Part shown: in pieces, positions 1 through 10,253 of the stretch
Layout: each line of letters opens with the position of its first letter
Position numbering within the stretch: the stretch's first letter is position 1
From: Cyclaneusma minus
Taxonomy: Eukaryota > Ascomycota > Leotiomycetes > Marthamycetales > Marthamycetaceae
Assembly (NCBI GenBank): GCA_037179335.1
Contig: JAKZHN010000013.1
Span: 930,001 to 994,000, forward strand
Reading direction: 5' to 3'
DNA length: 64,000 nucleotides
Program-made: the position numbers and the translations under genes
The notes under the pieces: generated by a model
Database searches by the model: none
What the model saw: the letters and a program-made list of their open reading frames with translations, nothing else
What the model was told of the DNA's origin: nothing

Positions 1-273
1 ACCCAAAAGCCCTTTCAGTTGCGAGCATGAAACTAAGGAATATTTCTAGGCAGAAAGCAAGTGGCAGACAATTGAAACCACTAGTCTCACTACGTGCATT
101 TCCTGGAATCAAAATCACATAAGAAGGAGCTCCTTTACTATCTTCCTTCACTTCTCTACTTCCCGCATTCTCCTTACTTCCAGTCTCAAAAGAACATCGT
201 AAGTCTTCCAAATAAATCTCCATCATCCTAATAATCATGAGCTAACACAAGAACAGTTTCGAAATCCATCAAG
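1..273. other. Left-edge non-coding stretch
   Basis: This is the upstream region of the first gene. It is pyrimidine-rich in its second half, as is common just before fungal start codons. I see no other feature in it. Confidence 0.5.
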
Positions 274-1044
274 ATGGCGCCCCATCCAATCTCCAAAGTC
301 CGTCGTAGCATGCTTCCATCTTCCTCCGACGTCAAGACTTCCAAGACGTACGTGAAGGATATCGCAAGGAGCCACTACGCTAGATACCAGAAGATTTTCA
401 ACAAAGCAGCTGCTGCCATTCCCAGAAAGCAAAAAGCCCGTCCCCTCGACATCTTGTCAGCCGACTTCCCTCCAAAGTCGCCTGTGCCCACCACTCTCTC
501 CCAGTCCCGCCTCGACGACAACCATGGCTTCCCCGACCAAAATGCCTATTTTCGCTCCATCCTCCAGCCCCCACCGCGCGCTCAAATCTCAGCCAATCCC
601 ATGACCCCTGCACCCAGCGTCAGCTGCCTCACCCTCGCCAGCATTTTCCCCGCTTTCCTCATCACCTGGTTCATCCTCGTATCCATCAGCACTGTCATCA
701 AATACGTGTCTCGCAGTCGCGCCGCTGCTCGTGAAGTTCTACCGGTCGTCGAGGACGAGAAGGAAAATGGTGGATTTCCGGCTTATTATGATGAGAAGAC
801 TGCCGAGTATTGCTGCCGTGATTGCGTTGTGGGTGTTGCTGACTCTTGCGATGAGGATCACGAGAAGACTAGACAGGCCTTGATCAGAAGTGCTTTGGCT
901 CATCGGGCTTATGATGAGAAGACTGCCGAGTATTGCTGCCGTGATTGCGTCGTGGGTGTTGCTGATTCTTGCGATGAGGATCACGAGAAGACTAGACAGG
1001 CCTTGATCAGAATTCAGAAGTGCTTTGACTCAGCGGGCGTCTAG
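274..1044 (+). CDS. Single-TM protein with a duplicated Cys-rich C-terminal repeat
   Basis: The reading frame is unspliced and encodes 256 residues. The start (aagATGG) is the first ATG of the frame and has a good context. The N-terminal ~110 residues are basic and Pro/Ser-rich. A hydrophobic span at about residues 115-142 (LASIFPAFLITWFILVSIS) should cross a membrane once. The C-terminal part holds two nearly identical ~34-residue copies that begin YDEKTAEYCCRDC, contain DSCDEDHEKTRQ, and start 41 codons apart. At DNA level the copies (from 787 and from 910) differ at only a couple of positions, so the duplication looks young. I do not recognise the family. Each repeat has four Cys plus acidic and His residues, which could mean disulfides or metal binding, but that is a guess. 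The large upstream and downstream gaps say nothing about its role. Confidence 0.7.
   Translation: MAPHPISKVRRSMLPSSSDVKTSKTYVKDIARSHYARYQKIFNKAAAAIPRKQKARPLDILSADFPPKSPVPTTLSQSRLDDNHGFPDQNAYFRSILQPPPRAQISANPMTPAPSVSCLTLASIFPAFLITWFILVSISTVIKYVSRSRAAAREVLPVVEDEKENGGFPAYYDEKTAEYCCRDCVVGVADSCDEDHEKTRQALIRSALAHRAYDEKTAEYCCRDCVVGVADSCDEDHEKTRQALIRIQKCFDSAGV
787..1041 (+). repeat. In-frame tandem duplication, ~123-bp unit
   Basis: Unit 1 starts at 787 and unit 2 at 910 (tatgatgagaagactgccga in both). About 100 bp are almost identical, with two silent-looking C/T differences. The tails also match (agtgctttgRctca), but the second copy carries a 7-bp insertion (aattcag). The spacing of 123 bp is 41 codons, so the frame is kept. 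Confidence 0.9.
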
Positions 1045-1643
1045 TTCGGCGCCGCACTGTTTTGTCAATTTGGGGTGATCGGTGATCGAGCGCCGCACGT
1101 CTGCTTTTAAAAATCTTTTGGCGAATTTTGCGAGTTTTGCGGAGGAAGGTTTGGTGGGAATGTAGATAGTGCTGAGAAAATGTCAGCCAAAATATAAAAT
1201 CATGAAGTCCAAAGTGATTGAGGCTGGCTTGGACTACCTAATTGAACAAGAGCACATAATAACAGTGACCGTGATATCACTAATCGTTCCTTTGTAAATC
1301 ACTCAAATTGACTGCTTGTAAAATCTCGCTTGTTGGTGAATGTCTGGAAGTATCTTCGGGAGGATGATTCGATGAAATGCTTGCGTCCGAACGGACCAAG
1401 ACACCGCCAAATCCAAAAAACTTTAGTTGACGTCTCACCCAAGCGGACTTTAAACGGATTTCCCAGTTTGCTGTTTCTCGGATTACCTAACATAACAACG
1501 AGAAACCCCGCTGCAAAAGTCTAGACTTCGAGTCGGCTACTGCGAACGAGAACCATCTCCGACTTTCCTGCTGTACCTCTCCCAAGCTCCCACAACAACG
1601 CTCACAACGCTCACAACACTCACAACCCTCTTCAGCTCAAATC
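1045..1643. other. Intergenic, nothing recognised
   Basis: Short open frames exist on both strands (about 1299-1524), but they overlap each other antisense and look like chance. The last 80 bases before 1644 are CA/CT-rich (cacaacgctcacaacactcacaac), which is typical of a fungal 5' leader. Confidence 0.5.
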
Positions 1644-2247
1644 ATGGCAGACTCAACGGTATGCTTCCGTACTTGACTTCCTGCTGTCATATGGACATCA
1701 CAACCAACCCGCAACAGTCCAACCAGTCGGAGGACATCGACGCCATGCTCGCAGCCATCATCCAAGAGAACGAAAACGAAACACGAGGCGAACCTGTAAC
1801 GGAGAGGCAGAAGAAAGCTGCCCGTGCCAATGACTTCTGGGCCGGGCTCGACTCCAACATGTACAGCAAGTACCCCTACATGTACAGCAAGCCAAGCTCC
1901 CAACCTGCAAACTCCCCTCCCTCGCCAACAACCTCACGTCCAAACCCGGCATCAAAATCCCCAAAGCCGCGGAATCCGATCAAGCAGCAGGTGAAGAAGA
2001 CCCAAACATCCTCCCATCCAGCATCCTCCCGGACACTAGCCAAAGATTCCACCACCCACGCTCACCCCTCGAAACCATGAGCACAAGGCCGGCTCTCCCT
2101 GAGACTGCCCACGTCACCCAGGTTCCTCACGGATACTTGGTCAAACCCCCACCCACAACCTCTCGATCCACCTCATCCAGCCGAGTACAGCTTAGTTCCT
2201 TGCAAAACCGGGTCAAGTTTCCCACCAAACCCACGGCTCTGAACTAG
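1644..2247 (+). CDS. Small spliced hypothetical protein
   Basis: This is a proposed three-exon gene: 1644-1658, 1718-1795 and 1867-2247. It encodes about 157 residues. The first intron (1659-1717) is clear and joins MADST to SNQSEDIDAML in phase. The second (1796-1866, GTAACG...CAG) is inferred. Without it the frame runs on only to 2080 with poor codon use, whereas the frame entered after the intron is strongly C-ending (ctc, gcc, atc, aac) and stays open to TAG at 2245. A branch-like AATGAC lies inside the intron. A 21-bp direct repeat duplicates the acceptor (CATGTACAG at 1858-1866 and 1879-1887), so the third exon may start at 1867 or 1888, both in frame. The product is acidic near the N-terminus and Pro/Ser-rich later. 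I do not recognise it. The alternative explanation for the frame change is a frameshifted pseudogene. Confidence 0.5.
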
Positions 2248-2840
2248 AATAATGAAGCAGATAGTAGGCATGAGACTATACGCTGGATCAAGCACAGCCA
2301 GGAGAGGAACTCGGAGCTTGACGAGGCTTGCTATCGATATTGAAGCAGAAGGAAGCGGAGGCGGCCGCCGGCCGAGAGACAGTCAACTCGGCTAAGCACG
2401 AGCAAGCTTCGGTGGTGATATCGACCATGTGTCGTGTGGCCAGAAGGAAAGAATCGAGGGCGCCTTGTAAGTCTGAATGCGATCCGTAGGATTATTGTCG
2501 ACGTTACGAGATCGCTCGAGTACCAAGTCCAACAGTTGTCCAACTGTCTAACATGCGTTCTTGCAAAATCATCCACAACCTACCGCAGTCAGCAAAATGT
2601 CCTTGTTTCAAGATGGAACACAGCTATGCAGCATAAAGAACCGAATAACATGTTGAACTTTTTTTTCTCGACTCCTTTGATATATACTTCCCGCGCGCTA
2701 CTGCATCAAAACAGCATGTCAGCAGCAACACCACCCGTTAAGGGGCATATCCATATGTTTTTACAATAATCCTACACAATCAACAGAACACATGTACAAC
2801 GTACCCCCATTCCAAACGCCCAGAAATGACCTCGTCTGAA
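2248..2840. other. Intergenic, nothing recognised
   Basis: This is the shared 3' region of the small gene at 1644-2247 and the permease on the minus strand. There is a short poly-T run at 2658-2665. The open frames present do not look coding. Confidence 0.5.
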
Positions 2841-4907
2841 CTAAAACAGCCAATCCAAAAACTTCCCCCACCACGTCGTCGGAATCGGCTCGATGGGCGC
2901 ACTACTCGGATCAAACCTTCCCGACCACAGATCCATCTCACTCGCCCTCACAAACTTTGTGCGTTTCCAGATCTTCCAAAACAGATACGTGACGATGAAG
3001 AACGGAATACTCAAATAGTAAGCCACGAAACTGGATGCTGACCAGTGGCCGTTGAGAAAGACTTCGAAGCCTGAGAAGAGCACGATAATTGCCGAGCCCG
3101 TGGCGCCGATGTATGCTGCATACGGCTGGAATCGTCCCTTCAAAGGAAGCGTGTTGCGATCCAAACCTTGTGTTTTGCAAGCCTCGTAGTAGCGCAGGAA
3201 ACAAATGCAGAGTGTCATCCAGGCGAGCAGGCCGGCGATGGTGCTGAGATCCAACAGCCAGGTGAAGGCTTGGGACGCGCCGCCGGAGCCAAGAGAGAGG
3301 TAGGCGAGGGGACCGAATGCGAAGGAGGCGAGGACGGCGTAGTAGGGTACGCCCCAGCGGTTTACTTTTCCGAAGAATTGGGGTGCTTGACGATCAGCGG
3401 CCATGGCGACGATCATGCGAGCGCCGATGTAGCAATAGGAGTTAGAGGCGGACCAGGCGGAAACTAAGATGCATGCGTTGATGATATCGGGCAGGACGGA
3501 GATGCCGGCGTTTTGGATCGCGATGACGAAAGGACTCGAGTTTGCGTTTCCAGTGCCCGTGGTAAGGTTGGGGTCGTTGGAAGCAACAATCATGCCGATC
3601 AAGAAAGTGCCAATGACGTAAAAGAAGAAAATTCGATACGTTACGCGATACACGGCTTTAGGGATCGAGCGGTGCGGGTTGATGGTTTCGCCAGCAGCGA
3701 CTACCACGGTTTCAACGCCGATGAAGGAGAAGGAGGCGTTGATGAAGGAGGAGAAGAAACCGAGGAAGTGGCCGGTGGCGCCGGTGATGCCGTCGTAGTT
3801 GACGAAGGGGCCAGGGTCTTTCCAGTAGCGGAAGCCGATGCGGTCGTGGTTGGGGCCGCCGCCGAGGGTGATGACGAGGGAGGTGATGATGAGGACGATG
3901 AAGCAGAGGACTTTGATGGAGGCGGTTATTACTTCGGAGTCGCCGTAGAAACGGACGGACATCAGGTTGATGGCGAGGACGGCGGCAAGACCGACTGTGA
4001 TAACGACGGCGGGGGTTATGTCGGACCAGAAGGACTGGGGGGTTGGTTAGTGGTGGGAAGGGATAAGAATTGGGTTGGGGAAGGGGATGACGAAGGGATG
4101 GGGAAGGGGTGAGGATCAGGTGGTAAAGATCGAGGATGAACATCGTGGATGAAGATCGAGGATAAACATCGTGGGTGAAGATGAGAGATGATGATCAGGG
4201 GGTTAAGGGGGTAAAGCTAACAAGGAGGAAGGGGTAACATACCACAACGATGGCCGCAGCGGACACTTCAGAAGCAATAGCGATGGTGTAACTGTATCCA
4301 TATGTGATGGCTAGGGTGAACCCCAGAGCCGGGTCGATGAAGCGGCTAGCAAAGTGCGGGAAAGATCCAGCTGTGGGGAACTGTATAGTGTAAGTCTTGG
4401 CTCGATATATCCTCGACTCACTCAAAAAGGATCTCTGATGGACAAAGGGGCTCGGATTTTGAAATGAAATCGTCAACGTGAAACTCACCAGGGTAGCAAG
4501 CTCTCCAATGGACTCCATGACACACCAAAGAATGGCCCCAACGATGGTGTAAGCCCTGTACCCCTATTAGGACCGATCACAACCTCAAGCGCTTTCAAAA
4601 CTCACATGACCAAACCCAGAGGCCCAGCAGTGGCCAGAGCCGCTCCGGTTCCGATAAACAAACCCGTCCCAATTCCTCCTCCAAAACCAATAAACGTGAC
4701 ATGTCGAGCATTCAACTTTCTCGCCGTCCGTCCCACACCACCCACTCCATAGGTATTATCCAGTTTCCCACTCGCATGCAGCACCTCTCCCTCGTGCTGG
4801 CTTCCCTTCTCCGCTTCGCCCTGAACCTGTATTTCGCTCTCATCCTTAGCCGGCGGCGAGTACTGCGGCACCTCTTTCGCCTCCTTGGTGTAGTCCGAGG
4901 CAGCCAT
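2841..4907 (-). CDS. Dip5-like amino-acid permease (YAT/APC family)
   Basis: This is a plasma-membrane proton symporter for amino acids. It has four exons on the minus strand: 4907-4606, 4555-4489, 4380-4243 and 4034-2841, encoding 566 residues. The start is the ATG in accATGG; an upstream open stretch has no ATG. The hydrophilic N-tail (~80 residues, KEVPQYSPP, EAEKGSQHEGE) is followed by the family signature GFGGGIGTGLFIGTG and about 12 membrane spans. Other family marks are SFIGVETVVVAAGE, AGETINPHRSIPKA and SASNSYCYIGARM, and the C-terminus ends WWGKFLDWLF. The loop GGGPNHDRIGFRYWKDPGPF resembles dicarboxylic amino-acid permeases (Dip5/AgtA group) more than Gap1 as I know them, so acidic amino acids are the likely substrate. 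That specificity is an inference. Its promoter region is shared head-to-head with the Csn12-like gene. Confidence 0.92.
4115..4180. repeat. 26-bp tandem repeat inside permease intron 3
   Basis: The unit gatcgaggatgaacatcgtg (plus six further bases) occurs twice in tandem with two mismatches inside the 208-bp intron 4035-4242. Related GATG-rich sequence follows. The intron is longer than its neighbours, probably because of this expansion. Confidence 0.7.
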
Positions 4908-6006
4908 GGTGCTTGTGGGTCGCCCGACCGTCGTGTCCTCCAAATCCGGGGTCCTTGGTGCCAACGCTCGATTCTGGACTGGACAGCAGGTTGCTCACAC
5001 GACACGCAGCTCTAACCGTGGTAGAACATTGGAAACGTAGGAAACGATGCCATATTTACCTCATAAATAGGGCGTATTACTCACCATGGGAGAAATTTTC
5101 GTTCGGCCTAAGAATTGATACCTCCACTTGGGACTCCACTCTTTCGCACATCTGCGGAGTGGTGGCGAGAACGGTGCTTGCATCTACGGTCACGCAATTC
5201 GTGAACCATGGTTGAGTTCTTTGAAGTCGCGCTCCGTGTCCGTCAGCAAATTTCGCAGATGTCGGACCGATGCTGATAAGAAGACAAGCAGAAACGACTG
5301 GTCGATGAACGACTCGTCTTCGGCCGAAATTATTTGAAAATTTGCAAATTGAGGAGAGATCAATGGTCGGACCAAGTTCGGAGCGGACCGACAGGGCTTG
5401 AATGATCTTAGCCAAGAGCGCCACCGGCGTCTGTCAAGGTTCGGGAAGGGAGATCCTCTTACAACATGTATTGATGTAATAATTCTAGGCTTGCTGACAA
5501 ATCATGATGTTTTGAGGAGAGCGTCACCTGGAGATGAGATGTTTGCCCTTGCGTGACGGGCAGGCCAATTGTCGTGATAGCAGACAATTAAATTGAGTCA
5601 TGATAACCTCACCGGTGGGTACTTTAGAGGACTGAGCCAAAAACAACCTGGAGTTCCTGTTGTCAGTGACCATCGTGAGATCAACCGCTTTCGGCCATTC
5701 TGATAATCTGATATTGCGGTTGGAAGCGGTTCAATGTTGAAAACGGCGGAACATTATGTATGTTCATCCCCACAGGGCTGAAGTGGTCCAAGCTCCTCAG
5801 ACCTCACCGCGCAGCCTCGTCTCTGGCGACGACAATCCATTCATGCTATTGTCGTGGATGCGACAATGGGAAAATGTGAGCTTGAAGCTTGAGCTTGAAG
5901 CTATGGAAAGTGCGCTCAGTACAAGTATGCAAATCCTCGAAGCGAATCCTGCAACCTGCGACCACGACTTTCTCGTTTCTGCACATGCGCCAGCAATACC
6001 GTCACA
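4908..6006. other. Divergent promoter region, permease / Csn12-like gene
   Basis: This 1.1-kb region lies between two divergent genes. It includes a GATA-rich stretch (for example gctgataag near 5272 and tctgataatctgatattgcg near 5697), which would fit nitrogen-responsive GATA control of a permease. That reading is an inference. No further gene is convincing here. Confidence 0.4.
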
Positions 6007-7789
6007 ATGGCCACCCTCGATGCATTCCTCTCCTCGCTCGGCCAGTTCATACGAAACAAAGACGCGAAGAGCCTCCAGGACTGGCTGATAGTCGAACCGC
6101 CCCTGAGCGTACCCTACCTCAACCTCATCGCCGAAGTCCGCGCATCGTTCCCAGAGATCAAGGGCACCGACGGAAAACCCAAGGAGAACAAGCCCCTCGA
6201 AGCCCACACCGAGAAGCTGATTCCCATCAATGACGACGCGGGCCCCGACGAAGGTCCTGTGTGGCCGGGTCTCCAAGCCTTCATACAGAAATACCTGGAG
6301 TTCATGCGCGATGTGAACTACGAGGATTTGCTTACAACGCATGTCCAATTGAGCGCTCTGATGTCGTCAGTTCCCCGAAGCAATACTTTGAGATGGTGTG
6401 CTGATCTATCTTAACAGCGCCTGCATTGCAGCCTTCAGCCACAACAATGGTATCTTTCTCCTCCCGACTTGCGTACATCTTTCATCCGCCATAGCCAAGT
6501 TGGCAGTGACCCTCGACAAGCAACCCGATCTGGTTCGAAAGCTACAGAGCGCACAGAATGCAAGCGGAGAAGGAGAGAGAAAATCAATTGTTGAGACCAC
6601 AGCCGAGCTCATCCAGAGGCCGTTCGCCATCTGCTTGACTGCCAAGGGGTCAAGTCAAAGTGGGATCTTACATGGCAAGCCAGAAGGAAAGAAGGTCGGA
6701 GTGCTCACGTTTGCAAACCTAGTCTTCAAGCTGCTATTCCGAGTACGTTCTCCCCACTCCCTACCTCTCGAAATTATTCTCATCCCATAGTAGGCTCGCA
6801 AAACTACCTTGGCCTCGAACATCATCGAGAACATTTCGCAACAAGCCCCACCCCTGAAGATCTACCCAGCCGCCGAGCGCGTAACCTACCTCTACTACCT
6901 TGGCCGCTTCATGTTCGTCAACAAGAACTGGTACCTAGCCGCCCTCTCTTTCAACGAAGCCTACATCCAATGCCACCCCGCATTCCTCGCCCAACGCAAG
7001 CAAATCCTCACCTACGCCATCACCACCAATATCATCTGCGGCCGCTTCCCCTCCGCCGCCCTGCTATCCCGCCCCGAAGCCGAAGATCTCAAGCCCCGCT
7101 TCGAACCCATCGTCGAAGCGATCCGAAAAGGCGATCTTCCGCTTCTGAAGCGCGCTCTCGGACCCGAATACGGCAACGAAGACTGGTTCTGGGACAGAGG
7201 ACTGTTTCTCCCATTACTGTATCGTTGCGAAGTACTTGTGTGGCGGTCGCTTACGAGACGCGTGTTTCAACTCACCTACGCGTTTCCCGCAGATGGGAAC
7301 GATCGCGTGGCGCCCACGCTCCGCATCTCTGACGTGCTTGTAGCGGCTGAATACTGCCAAAAACTCCTCGAAGGCTGGTCCCTTCCCTCAGACCCCTTAT
7401 CCCTATCACAAGAAGGTCGCACCCACACCAACGCAATATTTATGCGCACACCATCCCTAGTCCCACCACCCGATGGGCCCAGAAAGCTGATGCCGAGCGA
7501 AGGAGTGATACATGGGAACATGGCGCCGGATATGCTGCAGATGGAAGCCCTGGTCGCCAGTCTTGTGCAGCAGGGGTTTTTGCATGGGTTTGTCAGTCAT
7601 TCGATGCAGAAGTTTGCGGTTTTAGGGAGTAAGGTGAAAGGCGGGCCGATGGCGGCAGGATGGCCGGTTCCGTGGCAAGTTATTAGGACGAATGCTGGAT
7701 CGGATGAAGTGCCCGGGTGGGTGAAGAATGAGAGGAAGCAGGGAGGGGGTGTTGTGAATTTGAGTGGTGCGAGACCTGCGGGTTCTTAG
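6007..7789 (+). CDS. Csn12-like PCI-domain protein (PCID2/Thp1 family)
   Basis: There are three exons, 6007-6365, 6418-6742 and 6794-7789, encoding 559 residues. The family comprises PCI/winged-helix scaffold proteins (yeast Csn12 and Thp1, metazoan PCID2) that act in mRNA export, splicing or COP9-associated complexes. Recognisable blocks are FMRDVNYEDLL, a conserved helix ending LAVTLDKQPDLV, the core YYLGRFMFVNKNWYLAALSF with QRKQILTYAITTNI, and the C-terminal PCI winged helix (MEALVASLVQQGFLHGFVSH, then WPVPWQVI). A 45-bp GTATCT...CATAG stretch in exon 2 could be misread as an intron. I kept it because it encodes a conserved-looking segment (IFLLPTCVHLSSAIAKL). The donor of intron 1 is GTCAGT, slightly unusual. 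Whether it belongs to TREX-2 or to a COP9-associated complex cannot be told from the sequence. Confidence 0.88.
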
Positions 7790-8516
7790 GAAGATGGAGC
7801 GTCACATATGGTGCATTGAAGTACTGGCATTGCGAAACTTGGAGACGATACTAGAGATACCCTTGCGAGTTCGAATCGACACAATCGTTGAAATGCGTCG
7901 AGGCGAGATCCACTCCACCGTGCCAGCGATAAAAGTCCAGTTCAAGTCGACTAGGCCCGACAGCTACTCTAATTTGGATTTTCCAAGCCGCTAATTTGAG
8001 TGACATACGTAAGAACGTGTACGCTCATCCAGCGATAGAGCGGAGCCTCTACATCGTGGTGGAATCGAGGAAACTTGTTTGATGCGATATCTTGGAAGAC
8101 GAGCGCTAGAGATACCCCTGCGTGCAGTATGTGCAAAATGATTCAACAAGTTCCATTGTTCATTTCTCTGCGCTGTAACAGATGTGTTCCCTGATTGGTC
8201 TGCTTGCTGACTGCCGTAGGTTGGTCTCGAACCATCCAACATCGCCCATCACAAAAATCACAAAAAGATCACAAAAATCACAAAATCACAGCCCCAACAG
8301 ACATACTCCTGCTCCTTCTTCTCCCCTTATTTTCCGCGCCGGTTGTAGCACTCAGCCTTCTCGGCTTATCCCAACCCCCACTTTGCTCCAAAAGCCCCCA
8401 GCCCTCGTAAGGCCTTCCAAACTCAATGTTCCCAAGCCCACCCGCCGGCGGCAAGCAAACAATAGGTGTTGGGGCTACCCATGGGTCACGAAAATTGGGA
8501 GGATTTACAGGAGGAT
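7790..8516. other. Intergenic, convergent 3' regions
   Basis: This lies between the Csn12-like gene and the minus-strand SigF-like gene. A partially repeated phrase (ctagagatacccYtgcg) occurs near 7850 and 8105. A short simple repeat is listed separately. I see no gene. Confidence 0.5.
8248..8290 (+). repeat. ATCACAAAA short tandem repeat
   Basis: About five copies of ATCACAAAA with small length variation are followed by gccccaac. A very similar string (atcacaaaatcacaaaaatc, then agccccaac) lies in the first intron of the SatP-type gene near 10906-10934. Confidence 0.75.
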
Positions 8517-9532
8517 TTAGATGCCGTTTTTTACACTCTTTTTTGCCTGTCTGGATGAGCGTTCTTGGAGGAGGGTTACGGGGAGTCCGGCGATGGCGCC
8601 GAGGACGGAGAGGAAGGTTGCGAAGATTTGCTGGGTGGGCGTGTCAGTCATCAGTAGCATCAACCCAACGATTCTCCTCCTCTAACCTCAGGACTGCTTC
8701 TCCAAAACAAGAAATGGGATTTGGAACAAATAGGGAGTTGATAGTAAGCAAGGCATGGGGCAACTCACGAGCAAATACACAAAACCAAACCCTCCCCAAG
8801 GCAGCGGGAATTTCATAAACTCCGAAGTTTGATACAGATCTTCCTGGTGCTGGATATAGTATTTCGGCTCTGCTTGCACCAGACCGGCTTGGATCTCGTC
8901 GGTGTAGTTGTTGGGACCGGCGGGAGGGAGCTGTTGGGAGAGGGTGAGGACGGTGGTTAGGGAGGCGTGGGCGGGGGCGAAAGGGAGGAAGAAGAGGGTG
9001 AAGTCTTGGGACATGTGCACGTAGAGCTTGCTGGATTTTTGGTCGAATACTGGGAGGGTCACATGTTAGTTGGGCATATCTGTGTTTTTGAAGGGTGGGG
9101 TGGGGATTTTGGTGGTGGGGAAATGGGGAGAATTGGGAAAGGGGACGAAAGGGTGGAGGAGAAAGAGGAAGGGGAATGTACCGGCGCTGTGGATCTGCAT
9201 GCCAATGGTTGGCGAGAGGATTTTGTACCAGCGGTAGATACAGGCGATGACAGTGCGGCTGTCGATCGAAGTGCCAATGTAGGGAACTGGGATGGGTCCG
9301 AAGGATGGCACGCGGCAGAGAGGGTGGGTGAAGGCAGCATTGGGCGTGAAGTAGGTATTGAGGGTTTGCATCTGTTGGGATGGCGGAGCGGTACAGAGCT
9401 GGGTGATCACATGGTTGATTTCCTTCACTGTTCATGATAGTAGTCAGCGAGTCTGAGATTTCTAGCAGTTGTCGACTGTCGAGGTCTGTCATGAACGGGT
9501 AGTTCGGATTTTCAATTACCTGGATGCTCCAT
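8517..9532 (-). CDS. SigF-like NTF2-fold protein with C-terminal TM segment
   Basis: There are four exons on the minus strand, 9532-9520, 9427-9182, 9049-8769 and 8630-8517, encoding 217 residues. The start MEHPVKEINHVI and blocks such as TLNTYFTPNAAFTHPLCR, YRWYKILSP and PKYYIQHQEDLYQ match a fungal family usually annotated as SigF-like NTF2-like. Its fold resembles SnoaL/NTF2 cups, and no reaction is known to me. The last exon encodes a hydrophobic helix (QIFATFLSVLGAIAGLPVTL) and a basic tail ending KKSVKNGI, so the protein is probably tail-anchored or has two membrane helices. The region FTLFFLPFAPAHASLTTVL is also hydrophobic. All junctions are in phase. Function is unknown. Confidence 0.8.
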
Positions 9533-10253
9533 CTTGTCAAGTAACCACGAAGGTATGAAAAGCGATTGATGGTCGTGGGTTCGATGTCTTCTCAGCTGCC
9601 GGTGCTGAGAGATGCAATTGGTGATGAATGTTCAAGAGAAAGTGACGAATTGCTTGAGATGTCTTCTGAGCCTTGCAATTGTTGGCAAAAGCATGTTGTG
9701 TCCTCGATTATGTCGGTTTCACTGCAAGCTCGAGGCTAGTAGCCGGTAACCCGGTGATGTCACATCGCTAGTTGAGCATGTGAAAGTCGATGTCACCCAA
9801 GAATAGAATGCCATCAACTCAACGTGCGATCATGGACTGCGAAATATTGGAAGACCAGACTATTTGCTCGCTTATTCGATTGCCTCGATTTAATATGTCG
9901 TATAAATCCAAGCACTGCAGAAGTTCTGCGCAAATTTCGAGTATTGAAGAACAAGATGACACCGAACTGAACTCACCTAGAGTAAGTTAGTAAGACCAGT
10001 CAAAGAGCAATATTGGGAATGGGGTCGGATCCAGCGGTAAGATTTCTAATTTCCTCGGGATGGAGAAGCCAGTCTGAGAGTTAGAACTTCCAAGAGATCT
10101 CTGTGACATGCTCAATCTGGTAGATGTAACAGATGTTTCAATCATTATCTGTTTCCAAATCATTTGGATGAGCTCGCTGGAAGTTGAGGTTAGCTTAGCT
10201 ACTCCACGAAACCCATACTCGAGGAACGACCATCTTCATTTCACTCTCCCAAA
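9533..10253. other. Intergenic, nothing recognised
   Basis: This is promoter sequence of the SigF-like gene and 3' flank of the SatP-type gene. No open frame here has coding character. Confidence 0.5.

Noticed and set aside
4908..4964. N-terminal extension of the permease beginning MAPRTPDLEDTT
   Set aside because: The first codon of that extension is TTG. The first ATG in frame, in accATGG context, is at 4907.
6455..6499. 45-bp GTATCT...CATAG stretch as an additional Csn12 intron
   Set aside because: It keeps frame without stops, and its translation matches the conserved LLP...LA.LDK region of the family, so it is coding.
7860..7885. tRNA-like T-arm (gagttcgaatcgac)
   Set aside because: No acceptor stem, anticodon arm or D-arm can be folded around it.
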